Below are positions 57,177 through 64,000 of a stretch of DNA of 64,000 nt, in pieces. Position 1 is the stretch's first letter; every line of letters begins with the position of its first letter. Both the position numbers and the translations under genes were made by a program. This DNA comes from Streptomyces sp. V3I8. GTDB lineage: Bacteria > Actinomycetota > Actinomycetes > Streptomycetales > Streptomycetaceae. Location of the stretch: assembly GCF_030817535.1 (NCBI RefSeq), contig NZ_JAUSZL010000002.1:8618001-8682000 (forward strand), written 5' to 3'. The notes beneath the pieces are model-generated. The model was given only the letters and a program-made list of their open reading frames with translations, searched no databases and was not told the DNA's origin.

Positions 57177-57854
57177 TCAGTGAGGGCGAGCCAGGCCCAC
57201 GTCGTAGGCGAAGATGACGGCCTGTACGCGGTCCCGCACGTCGATCTTTCCCAGGATGCGGCTGACGTGGGATTTGACCGTCGACTCCGCCAGGTGCAGG
57301 TGAGCGGCTATCTCCGTGTTGGACCACCCCGTGGCGACGGCGGCTAGGACTTCGCGTTCGCGTTCGGTCAGGCCGGCCAGTTGTCGTCGCCGTTCGGGAC
57401 CGAGAGCCGGAGAGCCGGGCATCCCCTGTGCCTGCGAGGTGGTGAACGTCTCGACGAGTCTGCGTGTCAGGCCGGGTGAGATGACGCAGTCGCCGGCCGC
57501 TACCGCCCGGATGCCGACGACGAGTTCCTCGGGGCGTGCGTCCTTGAGGAAGAAGCCGGCCGCACCGGCCCGCAGCGCCTCGTAGGCGTACTCGTCGAGG
57601 TCGAAGGTGGTCAGGACCAGGACCCGCGAGCGGCCGCCGGATCCGACGATGCGGCGGGTGGCTTCGATGCCGTTGACGCCGGGCATCCGGACGTCCATCA
57701 GGACCACGTCGGGGCGCAGTTCCGCGGTCAGGCGGACGGCCTCCTGGCCCTGGGAGGCCTCGCCGACGACCGCTATGTCCGGCTGGGCTTCGAGGAGCAT
57801 GCGAAAGCCCAGCCGTTGCAGGGTCTGGTCGTCGACGATGAGGACAGTGGTCAT
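57177..57854 (-). CDS. NarL/LuxR-type response regulator
   Basis: 225 residues from ATG 57854. Receiver: MTTVLIVDDQTLQRLGFRML, DVVLMDVRMPGVNGIEATRR (phospho-Asp), VLVLTTFDLDEYAYEALRAG, AAGFFLKDARPEELVVGIRA. LuxR HTH: LAGLTEREREVLAAVATGWS, NTEIAAHLHLAESTVKSHVS, RILGKIDVRDRVQAVIFAYD. Start overlaps the kinase stop by ATGA. Partner of the histidine kinase that follows on the same strand; the MMPL exporter upstream of both is a likely target. Confidence 0.96.
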   Translation of the reverse strand: MTTVLIVDDQTLQRLGFRMLLEAQPDIAVVGEASQGQEAVRLTAELRPDVVLMDVRMPGVNGIEATRRIVGSGGRSRVLVLTTFDLDEYAYEALRAGAAGFFLKDARPEELVVGIRAVAAGDCVISPGLTRRLVETFTTSQAQGMPGSPALGPERRRQLAGLTEREREVLAAVATGWSNTEIAAHLHLAESTVKSHVSRILGKIDVRDRVQAVIFAYDVGLARPH

Positions 57855-59170
57855 AGCGGGTGCTTCTCCGTGACGGCGCTGGACAGGGGGCGGGAGGTGC
57901 TGAGGACGGTGTGGACACGCCAGCCGCCGGCGGGGGTCGGACCGGCGCTGATACGGCCCTGGTAGAGGGCGGCACGATGGTGCATGCCGACCAGGCCCTG
58001 CCCGCTGCGCCTGCCGTGCCGTTCGCTGTCCGCCGCGCGCGGCGGGCCCGTGTCCTCCACCGTGAGGTGTACCGACTCCCCGTTCCGGTGCAGGTCGACG
58101 GAGACGGTGGTGTCGGCGGCGGCGTGCTTGAGGGTGTTGGTGAGGGCTTCCTGCACGATGCGGTAGGCGGTGAGCTGGAGGCCGGGACTGAGCGGTGCCA
58201 GGTCCCCGTCGGTGCGCAGGTCGGCGGCGGGACCGGCGGCGCGGACGCGGTGGAGCAGCGCGGGCAAGTCCTGGAGGGTCGGCTGCGGGGCGAGCGGGGT
58301 CGTGTCCCTCCGCGTCGCGGGGATGTCGATCACGGCGAGCAGGCGGCGCAGTTCCGCGAGGGCCTCCCGGCCGCTGTCGCCGATGAGGTCGAGAGTGTCG
58401 GCGGATTTCTCGGAGCGGGTTCTGGCCAGCGCGGCCGCTCCGTCTGCCAGGCCGATGACGACGGCCAGGGTGTGGCCGAGGATGTCGTGCATCTCGCGGG
58501 AGACGCGGGTACGTTCCCAGGCCGCGGCCAGGCGTGCCTGCTGGTCCCTCTCGGTCTCCAGGGCCACGATGTAGGCCTTCGCCAGACGTCCGGTGAGGGC
58601 CAGTCCGGCGCAGGCCGTCACGGCGAACATGGCCAGCAGCGTGATGGTTTCGGGGCGCTTGGCGTGTTGCAGCTGGCCGCTTCCCCAGAACGCCGTGATC
58701 CACAGGACGAGTTGGACGGCGGTGACCGCGCAGGCGAGGACCAGGTGGCGGTGCCTGCCGTAACGGCCGACGTTGTAGAGCGCGACGATCCGGGCCGCGT
58801 CGGCGCCGTTGAGGACGTTCAGCGGCAGCGCGAGGACGGAGACGGCCGTGGTGATCGCGAACACCGGGCCGGGACGGCGTTCGCGCCACAGCAGCGGGAC
58901 GGTGTACGCGAGGGTGAGGACGATCTCGCCGGGCAGATGGGCGCGGTTGGCCGGGTTGAGCAGGGAGGGCAGTCCGAGGACGGCGCAGAAGACGGGCACG
59001 GTCCACCGCCGCAGCTGGGGGTGGTCGTGGTCGAGCATCCGCCATGCGGCCAGTCCGCTGATGATCGACACGGTGACGCGGTGGTCGGGGTCGCTGGTCA
59101 GTGACCGCGGAAGCCGGGACACGTGAGGTGAAGTGCCGGGGGAGGGTTCGTCGTTGCTCGGCTCGGTCAT
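57851..59170 (-). CDS. NarL-type sensor histidine kinase (HisKA_3)
   Basis: 439 residues from ATG 59170. Four or five membrane helices in the first 190 residues (VFCAVLGLPSLLNPANRAHL, LVLACAVTAVQLVLWITAFW, TLLAMFAVTACAGLALTGRL). HisKA_3 phospho-His in WERTRVSREMHDILGHTLAV. ATPase domain: YRIVQEALTNTLKHAAADTT (N box), VEDTGPPRAA, and GQGLVGMHHRAALYQGRIS (G2). Like other Streptomyces kinases of this group it likely senses envelope stress or drugs. Gap of 114 bp from the MMPL gene. Confidence 0.95.
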   Translation of the reverse strand: MTEPSNDEPSPGTSPHVSRLPRSLTSDPDHRVTVSIISGLAAWRMLDHDHPQLRRWTVPVFCAVLGLPSLLNPANRAHLPGEIVLTLAYTVPLLWRERRPGPVFAITTAVSVLALPLNVLNGADAARIVALYNVGRYGRHRHLVLACAVTAVQLVLWITAFWGSGQLQHAKRPETITLLAMFAVTACAGLALTGRLAKAYIVALETERDQQARLAAAWERTRVSREMHDILGHTLAVVIGLADGAAALARTRSEKSADTLDLIGDSGREALAELRRLLAVIDIPATRRDTTPLAPQPTLQDLPALLHRVRAAGPAADLRTDGDLAPLSPGLQLTAYRIVQEALTNTLKHAAADTTVSVDLHRNGESVHLTVEDTGPPRAADSERHGRRSGQGLVGMHHRAALYQGRISAGPTPAGGWRVHTVLSTSRPLSSAVTEKHPL

Positions 59171-59284
59171 GGCAGGTCGGGGCTTTCTCGCTGTCCGGGC
59201 CCCGGGGCCGCCCGCCGGCCCCGGGGGTCGGGCCGGTGGACGGAGCCGAGGCGCGTGCGGTGTATCGGGTCTACCGGGGTGCGT

Positions 59285-61531
59285 CTACCCGAGAGGGGCG
59301 GGCGCCGTCGGCTCCTGGTCGCTCCGCGCGGGGGTGTGCGCCGGGACGTGTGAGTGACGGTCTCGTTCGGCCAGGGCGTGGCGTAGCTTCTCGCCCTCCA
59401 CGTCGACGTTCGGCAGCAGGCGGTCGAGCCGGCGGGGAAGTGCCCAGGCCCGTGCGCCGAGCAGGGTCATCACCGCGGGGACGAGGGTCATGCGGATGAC
59501 GAAGGCGTCGAAGAGGACCGCGGTGGCGAGACCCAGCCCGATGGATTTCACCAGAGCGACGTCATCGAGGAGGAATCCCGCGAACACCGAGATCATGATG
59601 ACGGCGGCGGCGGTGACCACGCGGGCGCCGTGGCGGAAACCGGTGACGATCGCTTCGGTGGGATCGGCGCCGTGGACGTACGCCTCGCGCATCCCGGAGA
59701 CGAGGAACACCTCGTAGTCCATGGCCAGGCCGAAGACGACACCGATCAGCAGGATGGGCAGCAGGCTGACGATCGGAGCGGTCTCGTCGACGCCGAAGAC
59801 GTCCTTGAGCCAGCCCCACTGGAACACGGCGACCAGTACGCCGAGGGTGGCGGCGACGCTGAGCAGGAAGCCGGCCGCGGCCTTCAGCGGGATCAGGACC
59901 GAGCGGAACACGAGGAGCAGCAGGACCAGCGCGAGTCCGACGACGATGGCCAGGTAGGGCACCATCGCCTCACCGAGCTGGGCGGAGACGTCGATGGCGA
60001 GCGCCGTCGTGCCGGTCACCATCACGTGCGCGCCGCTGTCCTGCTCCACCGCGTCGCTGCGCTCGCGTATGTCGGCGACCAGGTCGACCGTCTCCTGGCT
60101 GGTGGGCGAGCTGCCCGGCACGGCGGTGATGAGGGCGACGTCACCGGCCTCGTTGAAGACCGGAGGCCGTACGGTGGCGACGTCGTCGAGGCCGTCCAGC
60201 ATCGCGGAGGTGCCGGTGGCCGCCGCCCTCGCGTCGTCGCTGTCGCGGGCGTCGACGACGACGGTGAGCGGACCGCTGAAGCCCGGCCCGAAGCCCTTGC
60301 CGAGCGTGTCGTAGGCCACGCGCTGGGTGCTGCCGGGGGCGGCCATGCTGTCGTCGGGCAGGGTCAGCCGCAACGACAGTGCCGGTATGGCCAGCACGCC
60401 CAGGCCGACGACCGAGGCCAGCAGCATCTTCCAGGGATGGCGGGTGACGAAGCGGCCCCAGCGAACGCCCGTCGTGACGCGCCGGCCGTGCTGCTCGGCA
60501 CGCACGCGGCGCGTGGTGAGGCGGCCGTGGGCCACGCGGGTACCGGTGAAACCCAGCGTGGCCGGCAGGAGGGTGAGCGCGACCAGCACGGCGACCGCGA
60601 TGGCGAAGGCGGCGGCGAGGCCCATGGTGGTGAGCATCGCGATGCCGATGACGCTCAGACCGGCCAGTGCGATGACGACGGTCAGGCCGGCGAAGACCAC
60701 CGCCGAGCCCGCGGTGCCCAGGGCGCGCCCGGCCGCCTCCTCGGGCTCGTGCCCCGCGCGCAACTCCGTCCGGTAGCGGGAGACGATGAACAGGGCGTAG
60801 TCGATGGCCACCGCCAGACCCAGCATGAGCGCCAGGGTCTGCGCGTTGGAGGCCATGTCGACGAACGACGAGGCGACGGTGATGGCGCACAGGGCGATGC
60901 CGACACCGACGACCGCGGACAGCAGCGGCAGTCCGGCCGCGACCAGCGAACCGAAGGTGATGACCAGGACGAGGGCGGCGACCAGCAGACCGATCAGTTC
61001 GGCTGCGTTGCTCTGCTCCTCCTCCAGCACCGCGTTGCCGCCCAGACTGATGTCCAGGCCCGCCCTCCCGCCCTTGTCGGCCACCTTGTGCAGGGCGTCC
61101 GACGCGGCGGGGGTGATGCCGGCCTGCGGGACGGCGTAGGTCACCGGGGCGTAGGCGATGCTGCCCGATGAGCTGACCAGGCCGCCGCTGAAGGGGTCGG
61201 TGACGCTCGCCACCTGCGGCGCCTTGCGCAGATCGGCGACCAGCGACCTCACCTGCTGCTTGTGCGTGGCGGACGTCAGCTTCCGCCCGTCCGCGGCCTC
61301 GATGACCACACGGGCCGTGGCGCCGGAGGCCGAGGCTTGCGGGAACTCCTTCTCCAGCAGGTCGATGGCCTGCTGCGACTGGGTTCCGGGAAGGGTGAAG
61401 TCGTCCGTCGTACTGCCCGACACGCTGCTGACGCCGATGACCGCGGCGACGAGCACCGTGATCCATGCCAGCAGCACCGGCCGGCGTCGCCGGAAGGCGA
61501 GCCGGCCGAGCCGGTAGAGAAGGGTGGCCAC
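59285..61531 (-). CDS. MMPL/RND-type membrane exporter
   Basis: About 748 residues from GTG 61531, with GGGAG eight bases upstream (GTG 61546 is possible). Two repeats each with a large extracellular loop then five helices; the first membrane set includes ALMLGLAVAIDYALFIVSRY (Asp-Tyr pair for proton relay), the second LPILLIGVVFGLAMDYEVFL. Loop marks: SGPLTVVVDARDSDDARAAA, VALITAVPGSSPTSQETVDL. It should export a lipid or hydrophobic drug using proton force. Upstream of the two-component system and under its likely control. Confidence 0.95.
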   Translation of the reverse strand: MATLLYRLGRLAFRRRRPVLLAWITVLVAAVIGVSSVSGSTTDDFTLPGTQSQQAIDLLEKEFPQASASGATARVVIEAADGRKLTSATHKQQVRSLVADLRKAPQVASVTDPFSGGLVSSSGSIAYAPVTYAVPQAGITPAASDALHKVADKGGRAGLDISLGGNAVLEEEQSNAAELIGLLVAALVLVITFGSLVAAGLPLLSAVVGVGIALCAITVASSFVDMASNAQTLALMLGLAVAIDYALFIVSRYRTELRAGHEPEEAAGRALGTAGSAVVFAGLTVVIALAGLSVIGIAMLTTMGLAAAFAIAVAVLVALTLLPATLGFTGTRVAHGRLTTRRVRAEQHGRRVTTGVRWGRFVTRHPWKMLLASVVGLGVLAIPALSLRLTLPDDSMAAPGSTQRVAYDTLGKGFGPGFSGPLTVVVDARDSDDARAAATGTSAMLDGLDDVATVRPPVFNEAGDVALITAVPGSSPTSQETVDLVADIRERSDAVEQDSGAHVMVTGTTALAIDVSAQLGEAMVPYLAIVVGLALVLLLLVFRSVLIPLKAAAGFLLSVAATLGVLVAVFQWGWLKDVFGVDETAPIVSLLPILLIGVVFGLAMDYEVFLVSGMREAYVHGADPTEAIVTGFRHGARVVTAAAVIMISVFAGFLLDDVALVKSIGLGLATAVLFDAFVIRMTLVPAVMTLLGARAWALPRRLDRLLPNVDVEGEKLRHALAERDRHSHVPAHTPARSDQEPTAPAPLG

Positions 61532-61703
61532 GAAAATTACTCCCACCAGGAGGAAAACGGATGTGTGAGGGCGGGCCCGACAGGCTCCGTCGATGAACCT
61601 AGGAGTCGCGTGCGGCCGAAATGAGCTGCGTGAGGACGAATCTGCGCCCGGGGCGGTACCCCGGTACCGGGCGCCGTCCTCCTCGAGACGGACGTCCCGG
61701 GTC

Positions 61704-62570
61704 TCAGCCGGCCGGGTGAGTGGCGAGGAGCGCTGCGGTCGCCTCCCACAGCTCCCGCTGCACGCGTGGGTCCCGGCCGGGCTCGGGGCACTCCAGGGGA
61801 CGGGCGTCGCGCGCGGAGAAGTAACCGCCGCTGGTGCCCGAGAGCGCCGGGTCGACGGCGAGCCGCACGATGATGCCGGCGCCCTTGCGGGGATCGCCGA
61901 TCTTCAGGGTGTTCAGCACCCGTTGCAGGACGGCGGAGCCGGGCAGGTCCCGGCCCAGGCCCGTGGCGTTGAAGCCGGGGTCGCAGCAGTTCACGGTGAC
62001 CTTGTCCGCGTCCAGGCGACGGGCGAGTTCCTGCGTCCACATGATGGTCATCAGCTTCGTGAGCCCGTACAAGGACATCGACTCCCGGCGGGTGTAGGAG
62101 TCGGTGCGGCGCAGGTCCTCGGCCGGAGCGATCGTCTTCGCCTGCCGGGACGCCCCGGAGGCGACGTTGACGATCCGGGCCGGCGCACAGGCCCCCAGCT
62201 TCGCTGTCAGTGCCTCCGTCAGGACGAACGGGCCGAGGTGGTTCACGGCCGTCATCTCCGCGAACCCCTCGGCGGTGACGCGCTGCGCGAAGGCGTGCAG
62301 GCCCGCGTTGTTGACCAGGACGTCCAGGCGCGGACAGCGCGCGGCGATCTCCTCTCCCGCGCGATGTGCGTCGGAGATCAGGCCGAGATCGGCGTGGAAG
62401 ACGTCGACGGGCTCGTCGGTCACCGCCTTGAGATCGTCGACGAGGGCTTCCGCCTTGCTGCGGGAGCGGGCCACGGTGCCGATGCGGTAGCCCCGGCGAG
62501 CCAGCTCGAAGGCGGCGATCCGGCCCAGTCCGGAGGTGGCTCCGGTGATCACGGCGACGGGACGGTCCAT
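61704..62570 (-). CDS. SDR-family oxidoreductase (RDH/WWOX-like)
   Basis: 288 residues from ATG 62570 with AAAAGGAG. PVAVITGATSGLGRIAAFEL, GYRIGTVARSRSKAEALVDD, RLDVLVNNAGLHAFAQRVTA, EMTAVNHLGPFVLTEALTAK, IVNVASGASRQ, catalytic SLYGLTKLMTIMWTQELARR, VTVNCCDPGFNATGLGRDL. NADP-preferring atypical SDR. Divergent from a MarR gene with a palindrome in between, so likely regulated by it. Confidence 0.94.
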   Translation of the reverse strand: MDRPVAVITGATSGLGRIAAFELARRGYRIGTVARSRSKAEALVDDLKAVTDEPVDVFHADLGLISDAHRAGEEIAARCPRLDVLVNNAGLHAFAQRVTAEGFAEMTAVNHLGPFVLTEALTAKLGACAPARIVNVASGASRQAKTIAPAEDLRRTDSYTRRESMSLYGLTKLMTIMWTQELARRLDADKVTVNCCDPGFNATGLGRDLPGSAVLQRVLNTLKIGDPRKGAGIIVRLAVDPALSGTSGGYFSARDARPLECPEPGRDPRVQRELWEATAALLATHPAG

Positions 62571-62586
62571 CGTGCGACTCCTTTTA

Positions 62587-62598
62587 TGAGGTACCTCA
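62587..62598. promoter_or_regulatory. Probable MarR operator
   Basis: TGAGGTACCTCA is a perfect 12-bp palindrome beside an AT-rich stretch (CACGAATATGTTGTGCGAGG) in the 57-bp space between the divergent SDR and MarR starts. Small but well placed. Confidence 0.5.
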
Positions 62599-62627
62599 CG
62601 AATATGTTGTGCGAGGATACCCGAACC

Positions 62628-63095
62628 ATGGAGCAGCACGAAGCAGTGACGACCGGCAGCACCCCGGAGCAGGTGGGACTGTCCTTCCTCACCCTCGCGT
62701 ACGGCCTGCGCGAGCGGGTCGACCGGAGCATGATGTCGACGGCCGGTCTGTCCCTGTCCCGCACCAAGGTCCTTCAGGCGCTGGCCGGCCGCGGCGCGCT
62801 CCACCAGGCGGAGCTGGCCGCCTCCCTCGGCCAGGCGCCGCGCTCCGTCACCCAGATCGTGGAAGGCCTCGAGCGCCTGGGCCTGGTCGCCCGGACCGGC
62901 GACCCCGAGGACCGCCGCCGCAAGACCGTCTCCCTGACGGACTCGGGCCGCACGGCACTGGCAGCCGCGGAACAGGCCGGAACGCAGGCGCTGCGCCACT
63001 GCTTCGGCTCGCTCGAACCGCAACAGCTGGGCACACTCGACGCGTTGCTCGTGCACCTGGACATCGCCCTCACGGACGGCGACAAGGCCGGCTGA
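62628..63095 (+). CDS. MarR-family transcriptional regulator
   Basis: 155 residues from ATG 62628. SFLTLAYGLRERVDRSMMST, LSLSRTKVLQALAGRGALHQ, AELAASLGQAPRSVTQIVEG, LERLGLVARTGDPEDRRRKT and VSLTDSGRTALAAAEQAGTQ span the MarR winged helix; DRRRKT is the wing. No strong ribosome site, and a TGCGAGGATA-type -10 lies close by, so the leader is short. Probably represses itself and the divergent SDR. Confidence 0.92.
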   Translation: MEQHEAVTTGSTPEQVGLSFLTLAYGLRERVDRSMMSTAGLSLSRTKVLQALAGRGALHQAELAASLGQAPRSVTQIVEGLERLGLVARTGDPEDRRRKTVSLTDSGRTALAAAEQAGTQALRHCFGSLEPQQLGTLDALLVHLDIALTDGDKAG

Positions 63096-63624
63096 CACGC
63101 TTTCCCGCCGTCGAGCCGCCCGGCGGCGATGTCCGCGGGCGGTGGCGTCCCGGTCGTGCGCGAGTGAGCCCGGTGCGTTGTGGCCGTTCCTCGGTCGCGG
63201 GACCGGCGTCCTTCACTTTTTCGCCGCGTACGGCGAGGCCCTCGGCGATGCCCGCGCCGGGGCAGGAGGCGGCGTAGTCGCGTTCGGTGGTGCCCAGGCC
63301 GCTCATGGTGTGGGTGGTGACCGGGTGGACGGTCCTGCTGCGGAGGCGGAGGCCGAGCGCTTCGGTGAACGTCGTCATGATCATGGGCGCTCGGACGTTC
63401 CGGACGGAGCCGGCCGGGAGGACGGTGCCGTAGCCGTCGGGGGAGGGCAGGCGGTCTTCGGCGGCCGGGCGGGCGTCCGTGTCCTGCTGGCGGACGTCGC
63501 GCCGGACCACGACGCCATGACGCTGCTCGACATGACCGCGCCCGCGACCACGCCCGGCCGGGAGGCGGAGCGGCGCTGAAGACCGCGCGAGCGATCAGGG
63601 CGCACACCCCGCTGTCACGGCGCG

Positions 63625-63750
63625 AGCGATGTCGTCGAAGAGCGCGGCGAGGACATGGTCCGCCTCTCACCGGTCGTCCGGCACCGCATCGACATGCTCG
63701 GCCGGTACTCCTTCCGCTTCCCGATCCGCCCGGCGGGCCGCGGCCGTTGC
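63625..63750 (+). pseudogene. Tn3-family transposase C-terminal remnant
   Basis: SDVVEERGEDMVRLSPVVRH followed by RIDMLGRYSFRFPIRPAGRG matches the C-terminal LSPFVRHHINMLGRYSF block of actinomycete Tn3-type TnpA proteins, then the frame degenerates. No other transposon part is visible. The surrounding 63096-63788 stretch has only shadow-like frames; one on the minus strand near 63140-63450 contains an unassigned degenerate protein-like run. Confidence 0.65.
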
Positions 63751-63788
63751 GCGGACCGGCCGCCGCCGATGACGGGTGAGCGGGGGGA

Positions 63789-64000
63789 TCAGCCTCTGGC
63801 GATGCGGTCGAGCCACTCCGTGAGCAGGCTGCGCTCGCCCGCGGTCAGTGCGTCGCTCTGCGGGAGGACGGCGCGCAGGGCGATCGCGGCACCGGCCGGG
63901 CCGGGTGCCACCGGGGTGGGGGTGTCGGTGGTGATCGCGGCGATGACCGCCTCCCTCGCCATGTGGGACACGGCGGGGTCCCGGTGGGCCTCGGGGGTGG
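63789..64000 (-). CDS. Unidentified protein, C-terminal 70 residues, rest outside window
   Basis: Open frame entering from the right edge and stopping at 63789: EAHRDPAVSHMAREAVIAAI, TTDTPTPVAPGPAGAAIALR, AVLPQSDALTAGERSLLTEW, LDRIARG. Strong third-position GC and acidic/helical make-up indicate real coding. I cannot name the family from the tail. Confidence 0.5.
   Translation of the reverse strand, partial: TPEAHRDPAVSHMAREAVIAAITTDTPTPVAPGPAGAAIALRAVLPQSDALTAGERSLLTEWLDRIARG

Overview
The window is high-GC actinobacterial DNA, almost certainly Streptomyces. Evidence: strong third-position GC, many GTG starts, a cvnABCD conservon with its P450, CU044_5270/ECF sigma pairing, Tat and Sec secreted hydrolases, MmyB-type XRE and SARP-like STAND regulators. 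It reads as an accessory, arm-type region: small regulator/enzyme pairs, secreted hydrolases, and several decayed mobile elements. The clearly housekeeping-like gene is serA. No tRNA, rRNA or CRISPR array was seen.

Layout. 1-7.1 kb: the 5' part of a quinol monooxygenase-type gene, an alpha/beta hydrolase, two frameshifted genes that look like the remains of an integrative element (AICE), an HxlR regulator divergent from an enoyl-CoA hydratase, and an orphan type-I solute-binding protein without a signal peptide. 7.1-13.6 kb: a conservon on the minus strand, cvnA - tandem-domain cvnB - cvnC - frameshifted cvnD - CYP157-like P450, followed by a second P450 coupled to an enoyl-CoA hydratase. 14-21.4 kb: a mobile-element island with an IS5-type transposase, a large membrane-anchored NACHT NTPase (a candidate NLR-like defence protein), an IS630 element inserted into the 3' end of a TetR gene, a SnoaL-like gene with an apparently damaged start codon, and an IS5 remnant. 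21.4-33 kb: VOC protein, STAS anti-anti-sigma, serA, Tat-secreted esterase, small hydrolase, a PETase-like cutinase, YciI protein, beta-propeller phytase, FG-GAP protein and a cadD scrap. 33-41 kb: regulator/enzyme pairs with visible operators (HSL esterase/MarR; quinone oxidoreductase-OYE-MarR; SDR/XRE; SDR/TetR). 41-46.5 kb: LacI regulator divergent from a secreted GH16 beta-glucanase, a CBM6-DUF1996 protein and a DUF305 lipoprotein. 46.6-56.6 kb: HSL esterase, XRE-NB-ARC-TPR regulator, MFS exporter, AraC regulator, hydrolase, and an anti-sigma/ECF sigma pair. 56.6-64 kb: SMI1/KNR4 scrap, NarL-type two-component system, MMPL exporter, SDR/MarR pair, Tn3 transposase scrap and a gene running off the end.

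How the parts work together. Most enzymes sit beside a divergent or co-transcribed one-component regulator, and perfect or near-perfect inverted repeats mark the shared promoters at about 20.1, 34.0, 34.9, 38.9, 40.4, 42.6 and 62.6 kb. Several genes carry damage (AICE genes, cvnD, SnoaL start, XRE tail, MFS, AKR, cadD, SMI1 and Tn3 scraps), so the region has had much insertion and deletion. The most interesting items are the membrane NACHT protein between insertion sequences, the conservon with a doubled roadblock protein and a broken GTPase, and the PETase-like cutinase.
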